Positions 1-10,310 of a stretch of 64,000 nt of DNA are shown piece by piece. Each line of letters begins with the position of its first letter. Within the stretch, counting starts at the first letter, position 1. The notes under the pieces were generated by a model. That model did no database searches, was not told the origin of the DNA, and saw only the letters and a list, made by a program, of their open reading frames with translations. Location: NCBI GenBank assembly GCA_948474755.1, contig CAOLHI010000563.1, forward strand, positions 62,001-126,000, given 5' to 3'. The stretch is from Ctenosaura bakeri (lineage: Eukaryota > Chordata > Lepidosauria > Squamata > Iguanidae). The position numbers and the translations under genes are program-made.

Positions 1-100
1 CACCAGAAAGACACTGGCACTGGTGCCAATCAGGCCTCTAAGAGGAGGGCCTTCCATAAGTGCCCCCTCCTACGATGGCTTCTCCCCACTGGCAAGACAC
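1..100 (-). mobile_element. Probable L2-like LINE 3' fragment
   Basis: The stretch reading 'gcctctaagaggagggccttccataa' in outline resembles the better preserved fragment at 55810-56048, which reads on the minus strand as the reverse-transcriptase C-terminus of L2-type LINEs. It is cut by the window edge and too short to be sure. Confidence 0.35.
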
Positions 101-194
101 AGAGAATGGCTCCTCCAACACACATCAGTTCTCAGTATAGGGCACAGGGGGGAAAAAAGTAACTAAACTGTTTGAAGAATGGTTGAAAGTTGTG

Positions 195-272
195 TGTTCC
201 TGCATGGCAGGAGGTTGGACTGGATGTCCCCTTTGGTCTCTTCCAACTCTATGATTCTAGGATTCTATAAAA
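195..272 (+). mobile_element. CR1 LINE 3' end
   Basis: This is the conserved CR1 3' terminus in plus orientation: a 'tgcatggcaggaggttggac' block, then 'ctcttccaactctatgattc', ending in the ATTCTATGATTCT-type short repeat that closes CR1 copies. Only the last about 80 bp are present, as expected for severe 5' truncation. Confidence 0.75.
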
Positions 273-393
273 AAAAAATATTTCCAAAGTGTGCAGAAAC
301 CCAGACAATTAGAAAACTTAGATTAATGGGAATCTTTGCAGTCTTGGGGTTCTTCAACTGGTAGAATACAGACATTGAAGGTGAAGAGTCTTA

Positions 394-749
394 GGCCCTT
401 TCCGTATGCAATTTCTGTAGCGCGAGGGCCCCTTGAGCGTCTTATGAATGGGAGCATTGGTCCGTACGACGCACTTTCATTCACACGACGGTCACGAGCC
501 TAAAGCGGGACACACACGCATTTTCTTATTTTCGGCTCTAAGCCGAAAATACTGCACAGTTGCGCAATGTTTCTGGGGCCCTCATGCACTTACCTGCATG
601 CGGTGCATCAAACAAGCTGGGCCGGTTGCGCTTCCTTCCCCAACGCAGCCTACAGCTCCCAGACTGCACTGCGGAAGGAAGGAAGGGGCGTTCGCGCAAT
701 GGTCGTGTGATCGGCAAACAGCTGCGGGAGGCAGAAGGGCTGCCCTGCT
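394..749 (+). mobile_element. F-family MITE, 3' part missing
   Basis: The left end GGCCCTTTCCGTATGC matches the shared F terminal inverted repeat. The body holds the F landmarks in order: a small stem TTTCGGCT..AAGCCGAAA near 523-550, a minus-strand splice-donor-like CACTTACCTG (587-596), a ZNF143-like CCTACAGCTCCCAG (649-662), and GCGGAAGGAAGG. The right terminal repeat is not visible; a P element begins where it should be. No transposase is encoded. The 127-aa reading frame here is an accident of the GC-rich body. Confidence 0.7.
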
Positions 750-951
750 GGCCATTTCCACCCTACACTGTTCTAGTGCTATTATTCCACTTTCAACCTC
801 CTGTGGAATTCTGGGGTTTGTAGTTCACTGAGGTCAAATTGCTCTCTGGCTGAGAATACTGAATGCCCCTCCCTAAACTGCAAACTCCAGGATTCCACAG
901 GATGTTGAAAGTGGAATAGTAGCACTAAAACAATGTAGGGCAGAAATGTCT
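750..951. mobile_element. P-family palindromic MITE
   Basis: It begins GGCCATTTCC, carries 'gtgctattattccactttca' in the left arm and its reverse complement in the right arm, and ends near 'gcagaaatg'. The arms pair over most of the element, so the RNA or single strand could fold into one long hairpin. There is no coding capacity. Confidence 0.8.
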
Positions 952-2360
952 CTGTCAAGGATCAACCATTTAGGAGGTGATCAAGGAACAAGTAGAGCTA
1001 TTCCTGAGATTCAGTTAAGTCACCACCAATCAGAATGGATAAAGAATGATGAATCTGTGGTCCTTTCTGTCTTGTTTGCCTCTTCATTGGTAACTGACAA
1101 ATTGTGTGAGATTGAATGATGATATGAGGTGGAATCCATCTGGCACTCTTGGGCTTTTTCCATCCAGGGATAAACAATGTTTGGATATAAGGACTAATAG
1201 ATAGATGCTGTAAATCTTTGTATGCTCAGGATTGGCTGTTGCATGATTCTAAAGTTTGCAACTTACAGGTTATTCCGAACATAATTTACAGGCTGGAAGT
1301 CACTGTCATTATATTTTAAGTTTTTCAGACTTCATGTGATGACCACTGACATGGATCATGAGCAGAAGAACTTACATTGTGCTTGTCCAACCTGGAAAGT
1401 TGAAATAAATAATATAAAGAAGGAGTGCAGCTTGAACTCTATTATGCAACAGCCTGTCATAAACATGCCAAGTTGTTCTGAGTCTATTAGTCCAAATGCT
1501 ATCTATTCCAAGGTGGAAAAAATAAACAAGGTTCTCCTAAGGTGTTGTTGGACTCCACCTCTCATCATCCTGTAACCTTGATCAATGATCAGTTGAAGAA
1601 CCAACAAGGCTAAGGCAATCTCTTCATGAAAGGGGAGGAGTGGTTCACTGTATGTCGAGAGTGGTGTTTTTACACTCCGATTCAGAAACTGTGCTGTCTG
1701 CACCACCACTGCCATTTACATCCTACTATTGTGGAGAACAGTGATTGCTACATCCACAACATCCCTGCCCACTCCCATTCCCCTCCCTCAGTTGTCCTGC
1801 CTTTGCTGATTGGTCTGTTTTTTAAAAACACACACGCACACATATATTAAGCACATTTCTGCATTGCTATGTTTGTGCATAGGCATGTATGTTCATTGAT
1901 AACATGGAAAAAGAACACGTCTTAACAGTCCATTACCAGATCCACTCTCTTCTTGCTGTCTGTTTAATGTCTGAAGACAATAATGATGGCAGACTGTCCT
2001 TTAATGGGTGGAGAGAGATGGGGATGGAAATGACGGAAGAGAGAGCCTGAGAATGTCCATAGCCAGCCACTTCTGTGCTGTGAATTGATATTACACTTCT
2101 GCATGTAGGCAAAAAATGAAACAGAACTGGTTTGCGAGATTTACATCGGAGTTTTTCTGGTTTTCAGATACAGCAGTTTCTCATCACAGTGAATTGTTCC
2201 AGGAGCGGAAAACATGGAGAACCATGAGGAAAACTATGACTCTAAAACCCCACAATGAACAAACTGGAGGGTAAGAATTCAATGCTACTACAATGTATCA
2301 ACCTTGTGCAGAAATGGCCTAAGATGACCACAGTTTCCTTCTTCCATGTGCATTCTCCAT
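952..2360. other. No gene or classified repeat recognised
   Basis: AT-rich sequence with short CA runs near 1829-1850. The small open frames at 1336-1850 show no recognisable motif or splice context. I see nothing to annotate. Confidence 0.5.
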
Positions 2361-2780
2361 GGCCCTTTCTGCATGGCATTTTCCATGGGGAAGAGCACCT
2401 GGAGCATTGCGCAATTGTGAGGAACGATCTGCACGATGCACTCACAATCATGCGATGCTCCAGGGCCGGCAGGCACCAATTGCGCACCTTTTCATTTTTG
2501 ACTAGAAGCTGAAAATGGTGCATGATCACACATTGCTCCTGAGCCCCACACACACTCGCCTGGTGTGCGGAGCCTCCAGAGCCTCACCGGTCATGCTTCC
2601 TACCCCAGCGCAGCCTGGGAAACTCCCAGGTTGCACTGCGGAAGGAAGAGGCAGGGCTTTTGCGTGACCAGGCAGCTCGTGCGGAACCGAAGGTCGCTGG
2701 ACACAAGAGCCTCTCACTGGAGGCTGCTCACACAATCCCCGCACCCCAGCGCCAGAGAAAGGTAAGGTGCAGAAAGAGCC
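2361..2780 (+). mobile_element. F-family MITE with TSD CAT
   Basis: The terminal repeats are GGCCCTTTCTGCAT (left) and GTGCAGAAAGAGCC (right), flanked on both sides by CAT (2358-2360 and 2781-2783). The interior is diverged: the donor-like motif seen in other copies reads CACTCGCCTGG here, so the splice-site core is lost. The central GC-rich block with GCGGAAGGAAG remains. This is an older copy than 9727 or 49740, judged by its divergence. Confidence 0.8.
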
Positions 2781-2783
2781 CAT

Positions 2784-3652
2784 GTGTATTCTGATTGGCA
2801 ATAACTTTCCAGGATCTTAGATGCAGGACTTCTCACTGCTTGATACAAGAATACATTCTAACCAATTGGCTCTTGGGACTTAGTATACCCTCAGCATGAG
2901 TCTTCCACTCCTAATGAAGAAGCAATACTTAGTGGAGAGTCTATATACCCTCTAAGGGCTCAAGTGAAGCACCTACAGTGTTGATTCCTTCTTTTTAGTG
3001 CATGGATTTCTTGCAATAAACCTCAGCTAGAGAGCAGTCCTTCCTGGATGATTATGCAACATTGTCATTAAAAAGAAACAAATAATTGATACATCTAACT
3101 GACCACAGCAGGGGAGAAGGAAGTGGGTGGTCTCATTAAGATCCTTTGTTTGGTAGGAAGGGTATTACTCATTGTCTTGAGTCAACGCTACAAATGACCT
3201 ATGCCACAAAGATGATGAATGCCTAACTCATTTTCATCATATATTTTAATGTCCCGCTGGCAGCAATCTTTGTCATCCAAACAAAACAAAACAACTAACA
3301 TAAACAAGAAATCTATTATTAAATGCAATGTGATCCTTGCTCTTTTCTGGAATGAGAACTTGAAACGCTTCAGGCTCAGTTTCTGTAATCATATTAAAAA
3401 CTTCTTCTTGACTCAATACAAGATAGATTAAAGAAAAATGATGTTTTTGTAAAATAAAAAGGCTTTTTTTAAAAAAAAAATCATGTTATTTTTAAAAATT
3501 GACTTGTCTGTATTGTATCTCTTAATAGAAGCCTGAATCCTGAATAGAGTAGACTCATTGAATCAATGGAATTTAGCTATTTAGCTCACCATTTGACAAT
3601 TGATTCATTGGGTCTACTTTACTCTGGGACTAACTGGTAGATTGTGATCACA
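2784..3652. other. No gene recognised; AT-rich unique sequence
   Basis: Contains A/T runs near 3440-3500 and no coding signature, tRNA fold or known repeat that I can recognise. Confidence 0.5.
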
Positions 3653-4818
3653 GACCATTTCCACCGTCCATTGTTAGAGAGCTATTATTCTACTTTCGAC
3701 CTTCTTTGGAATCCTGGGATTTGCAGTTTAGGGAGGGGCCTTTAGAATTCTCAGCCAGAGAGCTCTTTCACCTTTGGAAACTGTTATCACGGTTATATGT
3801 CAGGTGAGAGCACTAGATATCCTTTTGATATCAAGTAATTTGGCCTTTGCTTGACCTTTCTCTGTCACCCCACTCCACATGTTTGCAGAGGTCCCCTGGA
3901 CAAGCAATCTGGAGCGCGGCCGTTAATGGTTGTACATTCCAAAACCCCATTCGGGCGGGCAACTTAAGCCTCTCTGATGCTTTAGGGAAAAACCTTCTTG
4001 CAAACCAGCTTTGCTCGGCACACATCTACACAAAGCAACTCAGCCAAGAGCTGAGCCACTCCTTTATGTCGGGCCATCAGCGTACTTGCCATACTATTGT
4101 CTTCCAGCGTTAAGCCCATCATGCAAAACCTGACCTTTTCCAGCTCCTTTGTCCAGCTTTAAATTTCCTTTGTTCTCACCGAGCATAGCACAGCCTGTAG
4201 GTAAAATCCACTCTATAAAAGGTCCCCATTTTCGGGACTTCCTTGGTTCACCCTGGACTTCCATCCAGCCTTGCTGCCGCTCTGTCCAGTGAAGTTTTCC
4301 CCTCAGTTTCCAATAACTGAGTCTTCCTCCCTCCTCGGAACACTTTGGACTTCCATCCCACCTTCCTGCCGGTTTGTCCAGTGAACTTCATTCAGCGAAC
4401 CACGTTGAGCTTCCATCCCTGCAACCCCATCTTCTCTCCAGGACTATGAGACCAGGTGTCATAATACCCATTCCCCAAAGCTCTCCATTTCTATTTCTCA
4501 GTTAGCTAGTATATGTTTTGTCTTTGGTGTTTCTTGTCTTCAATAAAATATTATTTGTTACTTTAAAACCTTGTCTAGCTGCTCTCTGACCTGACGCTGT
4601 AGACATAGGGTTAAAGATCTCAGCTAAAGTTACCCTGCCTCTCGTTAGCTTAAGAGAGGGCTCGAGCTTAATTTCCCCATCTTGTGCTTGTATTTGGTTA
4701 TTAGAGCACCCGTCTCAGGACCCCCAGCATCCAGGGTAACAAAACTACAAACCCCAGAATTCCACAGGATGTTGAAAGTGGAATCATGGCACTATAACCG
4801 TGTAATGCAGAAATGGCC
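3653..4818. mobile_element. P-family MITE split by an LTR
   Basis: The left arm (3653-3781) and right arm (4746-4818) join exactly once the 960-bp LTR between them is removed. The break falls in the loop-proximal motif 'ggaaactacaaaccccagaa'. The element therefore predates the LTR insertion. Confidence 0.85.
3782..4741 (+). mobile_element. Solo LTR, type A, inserted in a P MITE
   Basis: The element runs from TGTTATCACGG to CCAGGGTAACA and is flanked by the 4-bp duplication AAAC (3778-3781, 4742-4745). A TATA-like CTATAAAAGG near 4212 and CAATAAAATA near 4541 mark the U3/R and R/U5 zones. The U5 carries the clan-wide 'gttaccctgcctctcg'. No internal retroviral sequence follows, so it is a solo LTR, the usual product of LTR-LTR recombination. 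A 4-bp duplication fits an endogenous-retrovirus or gypsy-type integrase; which one cannot be decided without the internal part. Confidence 0.88.
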
Positions 4819-5345
4819 ATGGTATATAATGAGAATCCTAAGCATAATTACTTAGAAATAAATCCCATGGAGTTCAAGGAAGCTTGCTCTCTATTGAGTG
4901 TGTTTAGGATTGCATTGCCCATATTGAGGTGGAAATTACATGACCTGTAGAGGACCTGTTGCTCCACTCTGGTCAACTGTGCTCCCAAAAAGCAACACCA
5001 TCAAAATTCAACAGCAAACCATAGCACTGAATTTCACTGGAAAATTGAGAAATCACCTTGAAATCAAACAGAAAATCCTCATGTTGAAGAAGTAAGGCAT
5101 TTTTGTCTTTTCCACTTACATTTGATGGCATGATATTGAGGATTGTATGTGTCAGGTTCTTGTGGAAAAACTGCCCCTCCTAACTGAAATTGCCCACTTC
5201 TAATCAGTATGATAACTAAAGGTAATTTAGTTACAATTTAATTTAATAAATTCTACAGTAATATCTTGCTTGAATATGGCCTTGTATCAAATACATTAGT
5301 TGTACTGAACTGAAGAACAAGCCAAGGATAAAAATCTGTCTAGAG
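4819..5345. other. No gene recognised
   Basis: AT-rich sequence without recognisable repeat or coding signal. Confidence 0.45.
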
Positions 5346-5487
5346 TCGAAGGCTTTCACGGCCAGAATCCTTTGGTTCTTGTGAGTTTTTCGGGCTTTGA
5401 AACCGTGCTCTGGTTGTATTTATGGTGATATATAAAAAACAACCGAACACGGTCTCAAAGCCCGAAAAACACACAAGAACCAATAAA
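5346..5487. repeat. Inverted repeat with GTCGAAGGC / GCCCGAAAAAC motif
   Basis: The left arm contains 'tggttcttgtgagtttttc' followed by 'gggctttgaaaccgtgctc', and the right arm is its near-exact reverse complement, separated by about 30 bp of AT-rich loop. The 'tcgaaggctttcacggcc' start is a motif I associate with a common squamate interspersed repeat, possibly Penelope-like. The class is not certain. An LTR-like inverted arrangement would fit a Penelope-like element. Confidence 0.55.
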
Positions 5488-5877
5488 AATCTGTCGTTTC
5501 TGAGGCCAACAATTATGAATTACCAATAAGAAATGATAAGCTATCAATAGTTTGTGCGCACTGTTTGCTACTAGGTATAAATTATAAACAATTAGAAGCC
5601 ATCAGTCAAAGAATGTGGACATTTTCTCAATAAATACAACTGTATGTTCACTTCTTCCTGAGTTCTATGGGGCCAACTATGATCGAATATCACAAACATA
5701 ATCAAAATATGCGTCCCAATATCTTAACATCGATACAATAAATTATTTATTAGATTTGACAGATATGCAGTTTCCCCAAACTTCCATGTACCCAATGAAG
5801 TGCCAGTGCAGGAGCTGGTTGGAGGAATCATCCACCTGTGCTGCCAATTGTATTGCAACATTTGGCTGCAATCTTCA
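5488..5877. other. No gene recognised
   Basis: AT-rich sequence up to the next P element; no feature seen. Confidence 0.4.
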
Positions 5878-6078
5878 GCCCTTTCCACCCTACATGGTTA
5901 CAGTGCTATTATTCCACTCTCAACTTCCTGTGGAATTCTGGGGTTTGTAGTTTACTGAACCCAAACTGCTTTCTGGCTAAGAATTCTAGAGGCCCCTCCC
6001 TAAACTGGAAGCCCCATGATTCCAAAAGATGTTGAAAGTGGAATAACAGCACTTTAACAGTGTAGTGCAGAAAGGTCC
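5878..6078. mobile_element. P-family palindromic MITE
   Basis: Ends GCCCTTTCC and GCAGAAAGGTCC, with the paired internal arms 'ctattattccactctcaac' and 'gttgaaagtggaataacag'. The loop-proximal 'ggggtttgtagttta' motif is present. It is moderately diverged and no clean duplication is visible. Confidence 0.78.
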
Positions 6079-6370
6079 ACAGTCTTGCAAACAGTGCAAA
6101 ACTAGGATTGAAAAGAATTCAGGTAGGGCTTGGAGAAACACAATGAAATATTGAGTCTAATATATATTCAGATGCCTAGCTGAAACTGGATATGCCCATC
6201 TTCACTTATTTTGTACTTGCATGTGGGAATAAATAATTTCAAAAGTATTTTTTTTTCTGGCTGAGTGATACTAATCTAGATCTATTTCCTGTTGAACAAG
6301 TCAATACTTGTGTAAATCACATTGATTCAATGGGTCCTTTTTATCATGGATTTACAGTTGGATTAGCCCA

Positions 6371-7512
6371 AGGCATGAGCCAGCATGGTATAATGGTCAG
6401 AGCACTTGACTGTGACCCTGGAGATCAGGGTTTTGTTACTGCAGTTTAGGCCTACTTGGAGATGCCCCTAGATATCATTTTGATATCAATAATTTGGTTC
6501 TCTTCCACCACCCCTCTCCACGTGTTTGAGAGGCCCCCGGACAAGCACCGAACTAGGCTCGGCCACTAATTGCTGGACGTTCCATTCTCCACCCAGGCAG
6601 GCCAGAAATAGCCAGATCCTCGCTTTAGGAGACCTCCCTGCAAACACCCTTATTATGTATGCGCGCTGTTTACAAAGAACTCCCTGCCCTGAGCAGGCAA
6701 CCTGGCAAGCTGAATACTCAACTGCCAAGCACTGAGCATTTGCATACTGGCTAACTCTTTGTCAATTCGGACTTAATCATGCTAAATTCTGGAACTTTTC
6801 CAAGCTTTGTCCTGCTCCAAAAATGCATTGCTTTCCCCAAGTATGGCTTAGCCTGCAGTCACATTTCTCCCTATAAAAACCCCTGATTCCGAGACCATCC
6901 TTGGATCGCTCCCGAGTTCCAGACCATCTTGCTGTCATTTTGCTTGGTGAGCTTCCCCACAGCTCCACGTACTGAGATACATCACACCCCAGCATCGCTC
7001 TCTATTCTTTCCAGACTTCAGGACCAGGTTCCGTATCACCCAAATCTACTATCCTTCTGAAAACCCCGCTATCATACTCACACCTTTATTTTTCTTAGCT
7101 ATCTGTGTGTGTGTGTTGCTTACATCGTGTGCCTTTATTTAATAAAGCTCATTCATTATTTACAACACGTTTTGCTTCTTGACTTGGCCTGACCCCGTAA
7201 ACACTGGGTTACAGGATCCTGCTGCATTACCCTGCCTCTCGTAGTGCCAACCAGTGCTCTTGACTAATTTCCCCATCTTGTGTAATTGTAAGGTTATTTA
7301 GATGTCCCTCCCGGGACCTCCAGTAAACAGGGTAACAGTTTGATCCCTTCTCACCTATGGAAGTCCACTGGATGACCTTGGGCAAGTCACACTGTCACAG
7401 CCTGAGAAGAAGACAAACACTTTTGAACAAATCTTGCCAAGAAAACCCCCTGATAGCTTCATCTTCATGTTGCTATAAGTTGGAAATGTCTTGAAGGCAC
7501 ACAATAACAAAT
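6371..7512 (+). mobile_element. tRNA-derived SINE split by an LTR
   Basis: The 5' tRNA-like part (6371-6433: 'gagccagcatggtataatgg', then a box-B region 'ctggagatcagggttt') continues at 7342 with 'ggaagtccactggatgacct', 'tgggcaagtcacactgtc', 'atcttgccaagaaaacccc' and the ending 'cttgaaggcacacaataac'. The type B LTR interrupts it exactly in box B. Removing the LTR restores one SINE. The coordinates given span both parts. Confidence 0.85.
6434..7337 (+). mobile_element. Solo LTR, type B, inserted in a SINE
   Basis: Runs from TGTTACTGCAG to AACAGGGTAACA with the duplication GTTT on both sides (6430-6433, 7338-7341). CTATAAAAACC near 6873 is the TATA candidate and TTAATAAAGC near 7139 the poly(A) signal. 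The U3 start 'ccctagatatcattttgat' is shared with the copies at 35219 and 48105. There is no internal region. Confidence 0.88.
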
Positions 7513-8065
7513 ATAAAAACCTCTTTATCACAGTTTTTGAGTTTCCTTGAAAAAACAACTACATTTTCTTATCATTGTTTTCTATCAGGTTGCATCGTGC
7601 TTTCTTTCCACAGTGAAATGTATTTGTATGATACATTTATGTGTTTTTCTTAGTTTACACATTTGTTCTTGCAGTTTAACTAATTTGCCAAATTTCTTCT
7701 GTTGACTAAAGCATGCTTCTGTGCCTTTACGTTATTTTTATCTGTTCACATTTTGAAATGTGCACATTGGATTGCGTGCACTTTAGTTCTCTGAAATGCT
7801 CTGTGAGAGTTAAGAAATGTACCAGGGCTGGAAAGGAGGTACACATTTACTCACAGGCCTCAAGAGGAATGAAAATGATGTTACTTGGTGTTCATAAAGA
7901 AACTGATTGCCATGAGGAGGGAAAATTAAACCAGAGCAGCCGTTTTAGGGAGATGTAAGTCAGAACAAAATGGTTTTCCTACATTGTGTATGGGTGTGGT
8001 GGAATCTTCTTGTTTTCTTTTAAGCATATCTTTAAGCCATTGCCTGATTTCTTCCCATAAATCTA
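7513..8065. other. No gene recognised
   Basis: AT-rich sequence with an 81-codon open frame (7713-7958) that has no recognisable motif or splice context. Confidence 0.4.
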
Positions 8066-8655
8066 GACCATTTCCACACTACACTGTTACAGTGCTATTA
8101 TTCCACTTTCAACATCCTGGCCCTTTCCACACCTTACCTGCTCGTGGAGGTGGGGAATGCCATTCATGCAAACAGCCTCTTGCACAAGGCACCCACATCG
8201 CTCCTCCGTTCTCCCGCAGCTGGGTTGCCAGTCGCACGGCCGTCGTGTGAACGCCCTGCCCCTTCCTTCCGCAGTGCAGCCTGGGAGCTGTAGGCTGTAT
8301 TGGGGGAGGAAGCATGACCGGCCCGGCTTGCCCAACGCACCACAGGGCAGGTAACTGTGCGAGGGCCCTGGGAGCATTGTGTGACTGCGCAGTATTTTCG
8401 GCTTAGAGCCGAAAATAAAAAAAAATCCATTCGCGGCCTGCTTTAGGCTCGTATGGACTGCCGCTCCCATTTACGCAACACTCAAGGTGCCCTCTCTCAA
8501 AAGAAACTGCGTGTGAAAAGAGCCCCTGTGGAATTCTGAGGTTTGTAGTTTACTGAGGCCAAAGAGTTCCCTGGTTGAGAAACTGAAACACTGTAAACAG
8601 TAAACCCCATGATTCTCTAGGACGTTGAAAGTGGAATAACAGAAGTAAATAGAGA
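8066..8655. mobile_element. P-family MITE split by an F MITE
   Basis: The left arm ends 'cttcaacatcct' at 8118 in outline, and the sequence resumes at 8525 with 'cctgtggaattctgaggttt'. Together these rebuild the usual P loop sequence. The right arm is diverged and its terminal repeat is eroded near 8655. Confidence 0.75.
8119..8524 (-). mobile_element. F-family MITE inside a P MITE, TSD CCT
   Basis: Ends GGCCCTTTCCACAC and GTGTGAAAAGAGCC, flanked by CCT (8116-8118, 8525-8527). It lies in the opposite orientation to the copy at 394: the ZNF143-like block reads CTGGGAGCTGTAGG (about 8281-8294) and the donor-like motif reads CAGGTAACTG (8348-8357) on the plus strand. The stem TTTTCGGCTTAGAGCCGAAAA follows near 8396. 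Confidence 0.85.
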
Positions 8656-9659
8656 AAGAATTCCAGTAATTGTCTTGTTTAAACATTCCCAGCATGCCTC
8701 TGGATTGATTCTACTTTATTATAGGAAGGAAGAATGATAAATGATCAGTAACCATAGTTCCCAGTCCATATGGCACATGTTTATATTGAGAATATCACTG
8801 AAACCCCACTATTGACATTTATAGGGCTAATTGCAAATTAGACCTATATATGTTCCTTCTGGTCACTGCCAGCAGAAATATTCAGTACCTTTTTTTTTTT
8901 TTTCTTAAATCAGCTCTCCTGTCTTCACCATTTCATCTGTGTGTGGCCATCCTAATGGCCAGTTTGTGGCCAGAATAGGAGAAGGCGGGAAGGCAGTGCA
9001 GTGCTGTGTTCCCACAGGCAGACATTAACAGATATTCTTTAGGACCTTCTGGAGTCCCCCAACAACCCCAAGCAATCTAGAAGGATGATGCATATGTTCG
9101 TCAGGTCACCTGTCCAGTTATGGTGATGCCATGAATTTTGTAGGGTTTTCTTAGGCAAGGAACTCAGAGGTAATTTTGATGTCAGCCTTGTATGACTAAC
9201 TGCAGAACCAAGCTAATTGTTTGTTTCTGGGAACAATTCAAAGTATTAGTCATGACCTGTAAAGCCCATACAACTCAGGTCTGGACTATTTGAAAGACTG
9301 ATGTCTCCCCCTATGAACCTGCCAGAACTTTAGGGAAAGGCTTTCTTCTCTCCATCACAGGCTTGCTTGGTGAAACACGGGTAAGGGACTTCTCAGTGGT
9401 TGTTCCTACCCTGGGGGATTCTCTTCCACCAGAGGTCAGGCTGGGCCTCCTCTCTGCTTTCCTTTTGCCAGCACACAAAGACATTTCTCTTCAATATGTC
9501 TTTTAATGGGAGAGCAGGGGAGCTTTAATTTATTTATTAAGCTTTTTTCTTAAGTAAGTTGTTATAGTTCTATGTGTTTTTAAAATGTTTTTCATTGTTT
9601 TAAATGTTTTTAAACTTTTTTGGAAGCCCACTTTGGGAGAAAAGGTGGCTAAATGAATG
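8656..9659. other. No gene; T-tract and a degraded SINE-like patch
   Basis: A T-run lies at about 8890-8903. Around 9110-9260 there is weak resemblance to the minus strand of the tRNA SINE ('tagggttttcttaggcaagg'). No coding signature was found. Confidence 0.4.
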
Positions 9660-10310
9660 AATGAATGTGTGAGAGTCAGCATGGTGTAGTGGTTTGATGG
9701 TTGAATTAGGACTTTTAGGAGACTAGGGCCCTTTTCGCATTCATTTTTCATTGCGAAAGAGCCCCATGAGTGCTGTGCAAATGGGAGTGTCACTCTGCAC
9801 GACACACTCCCACTTCCACAGCGCTCACGGGGCTGAAGCGGCGCGAGCGCAGATTTTTTTATTTTTGGCTTGAAGCCGAAAATCACCCGCGCTTGCGCAA
9901 TGCTCCCGGTGCCCACATGCACTTACCTGTTGTGCAGAGCGTTGGCGAGGTGGCCAGGTCATGCTTCCTTCCCTCCGCAGGGCCTACAGCTCCCACAGGC
10001 CCCTGCGGAAGGAAGGGGCGGGGTGCTAGCGCGATGGACGCGCCAGCAGGAAGAGCCTGCAGAAGGAACGATGGGGGAAGCGACAGCCTCCCAGAGGAGC
10101 CTACTTGTGTGAGACGCCCTCCCCCCCTTGCGCAAGAAGGTGAAGTGCAAAAAGGGCCTAGGATTTGAATTCCTGCTCGGTCATGGAAACCCACTGGATG
10201 ACTTTGGGCAAGTCACGTTCCCTCGGTCTTAGCAGAGAGAAATGGCAAGACTCCTATGGATTAAGCTTGCCAAGAAAATCTTGATAGGGTCACCAAAGTC
10301 AGAGTTCCCT
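9660..10310 (+). mobile_element. tRNA-derived SINE split by an F MITE
   Basis: The 5' part 'gtcagcatggtgtagtggtt' to 'ggagactag' (9726) continues at 10162 with 'gatttgaattcctgctcgg', 'tggaaacccactggatgact' and 'gccaagaaaatcttgatag'. The break lies in the box-B region. Confidence 0.8.
9727..10158 (+). mobile_element. F-family MITE inside a SINE, TSD TAG
   Basis: GGCCCTTTTCGCAT starts and GTGCAAAAAGGGCC ends the element, flanked by TAG (9724-9726, 10159-10161). Landmarks: stem TTTTTGGCTTGAAGCCGAAAA near 9862-9882, donor-like CACTTACCTG on the opposite strand (9920-9929), ZNF143-like CCTACAGCTCCCA (9983-9995), GCGGAAGGAAGG near 10004. It encodes no transposase; the overlapping open frames of 103-132 codons are compositional. 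Confidence 0.9.

Noticed and set aside
3782..7337. Provirus bounded by the LTRs at 3782 and 6434
   Set aside because: The LTRs are of different types, each has its own target duplication, and the sequence between contains P and SINE elements, not viral genes.
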